DNA from: Nakamurella multipartita DSM 44233
Lineage (GTDB): Bacteria > Actinomycetota > Actinomycetes > Mycobacteriales > Nakamurellaceae
DNA length: 64,000 bases
Assembly (NCBI RefSeq): GCF_000024365.1
Contig: NC_013235.1
Coordinates: 4,402,001 to 4,466,000 of the forward strand
Direction: 5' to 3'
Part shown: piece by piece, positions 63,530 to 64,000 of the stretch
Layout of the letters: every line of letters starts with the position of its first letter
Numbering within the stretch: the stretch's first letter is position 1
The notes under the pieces: model-generated
What the model saw: the letters and a program-made list of their open reading frames with translations, nothing else
What the model was told of the DNA's origin: nothing
The model's database searches: none
Made by a program: the position numbers and the translations under genes

Positions 63530-64000
63530 CTACTTCTTCGCGCCGCGCTTCTCCCGCACCCGCACGTTCACCCGCACCGGGGAGCCGGTGAACTCGAAGT
63601 CCTCCCGCAGCCGGCGCTCGATGAACCGGCGGTAGCCGGCCTCCAGGAAGCCGGTGGTGAACAGCACGAACGTCGGCGGCCGGTTGGACGCCTGGGTCGC
63701 GAACAACACCCGCGGCTGCTTGCCGCCGCGCACCGGCGGCGGCGTCGCCGCGATCAACTCGCCCAGCCAGGAGTTCAACCGCCCGGTCGGGATCCGCCGG
63801 TCCCACGACTCCAGCGCCCGGGTCATCGCCGGCGCCAACCGGTGCACGCCCCGCCCGGACTGCGCGGAGATGTTGATCCGCTGGGCCCAGGCCACCCGGG
63901 CCAGGTCCCGCAGCACCTCGTCCTCGACCTCGGCGCGGCGGTCGGCGTCCACCAGGTCGGCCTTGTTCAGCGCGATCACCAGCGCCCGGCCGGAGTCGAT
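63530..64000 (-). CDS. der: Ribosome-biogenesis GTPase Der/EngA (C-terminal part; start outside window)
   Basis: The last 156 residues are visible: G4 motif ALNKADLVD of the second GTPase domain, G5-region [11 protein letters not shown], and the KH-like domain ending [20 protein letters not shown] then [20 protein letters not shown]. This is the tandem-GTPase Der needed for 50S assembly. The first GTPase domain and start lie beyond the window. Confidence 0.93.
   Translation of the reverse strand: MDSGRALVIALNKADLVDADRRAEVEDEVLRDLARVAWAQRINISAQSGRGVHRLAPAMTRALESWDRRIPTGRLNSWLGELIAATPPPVRGGKQPRVLFATQASNRPPTFVLFTTGFLEAGYRRFIERRLREDFEFTGSPVRVNVRVREKRGAKK

Overview
The window reads as the chromosome of a high-GC actinobacterium. 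Support includes roughly 70% GC, many GTG starts, the recA-recX-rny-miaB neighbourhood, a gluABCD uptake operon, the mycobacterial-type gene order (pgsA-like, DUF881, sbp, DUF881, gcvH, garA, ftsR, bifunctional nuclease, Rv1830-like MerR, gcvP), PspA/PspM, TIGR03086 proteins and a DUF222/13E12 HNH protein. A Nakamurella-like genus would fit, but that is an inference; nothing here fixes the species.

Layout: 1-1363 is the end-truncated miaB. 1568-6682 is gluABCD, split between gluC and gluD by an IS110-family element (about 4223-5761). 6713-11137 runs leftward: rny, recX, recA and DUF3046. 11269-14140 holds a tiny membrane ORF and a 14-TM efflux pump with its TetR partner. 14130-15880 is pspM-pspA. 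16210-19213 has a membrane-anchored binding-domain protein and two septum-formation-family paralogues. 19298-30341 is a long leftward block: gcvP behind a glycine riboswitch, an MFS/MarR pair with its own operator, then the envelope/signalling/glycine-cleavage cluster. 30498-36913 holds housekeeping genes (NUDIX, pabB-like, UDP-glucose pyrophosphorylase, OsmC, a LacI regulator). 37000-40812 is a succinate dehydrogenase operon. 40829-46806 contains a CBS-like protein, a PASTA pseudokinase, a GH13 enzyme and a BenE transporter divergent from an XRE-cupin regulator. 47000-54641 has a RecQ-phosphoribosyltransferase fusion and several regulators with their targets. 54722-59868 contains a frameshifted glycosyltransferase, a PAS-GGDEF-EAL protein with a methyltransferase upstream, and small proteins. 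60037-64000 has tRNA-Pro, the HNH protein behind a LexA-like box, a Ca2+ antiporter, a collapsed oxidoreductase pseudogene and the end of der.

The strongest non-standard signal is the 275-base untranslated leader of the IS110 transposase. It folds by eye into two stem-bounded loops. Each loop carries one short segment antisense to core plus right flank and one segment sense to the left flank. One loop matches the element's own ends and the other matches the reconstructed empty site at the gluC/gluD junction, which is the architecture of an IS110 bridge RNA. Other observations worth checking are a PASTA kinase lacking its catalytic residues, SOS boxes before recA and the HNH gene, a 15-bp-arm operator overlapping the benE start, a classical 19-bp-spacer MerR promoter, a 28-bp extragenic palindrome, and a recurring pattern of -10 elements 5-7 bases before start codons that suggests leaderless mRNAs.
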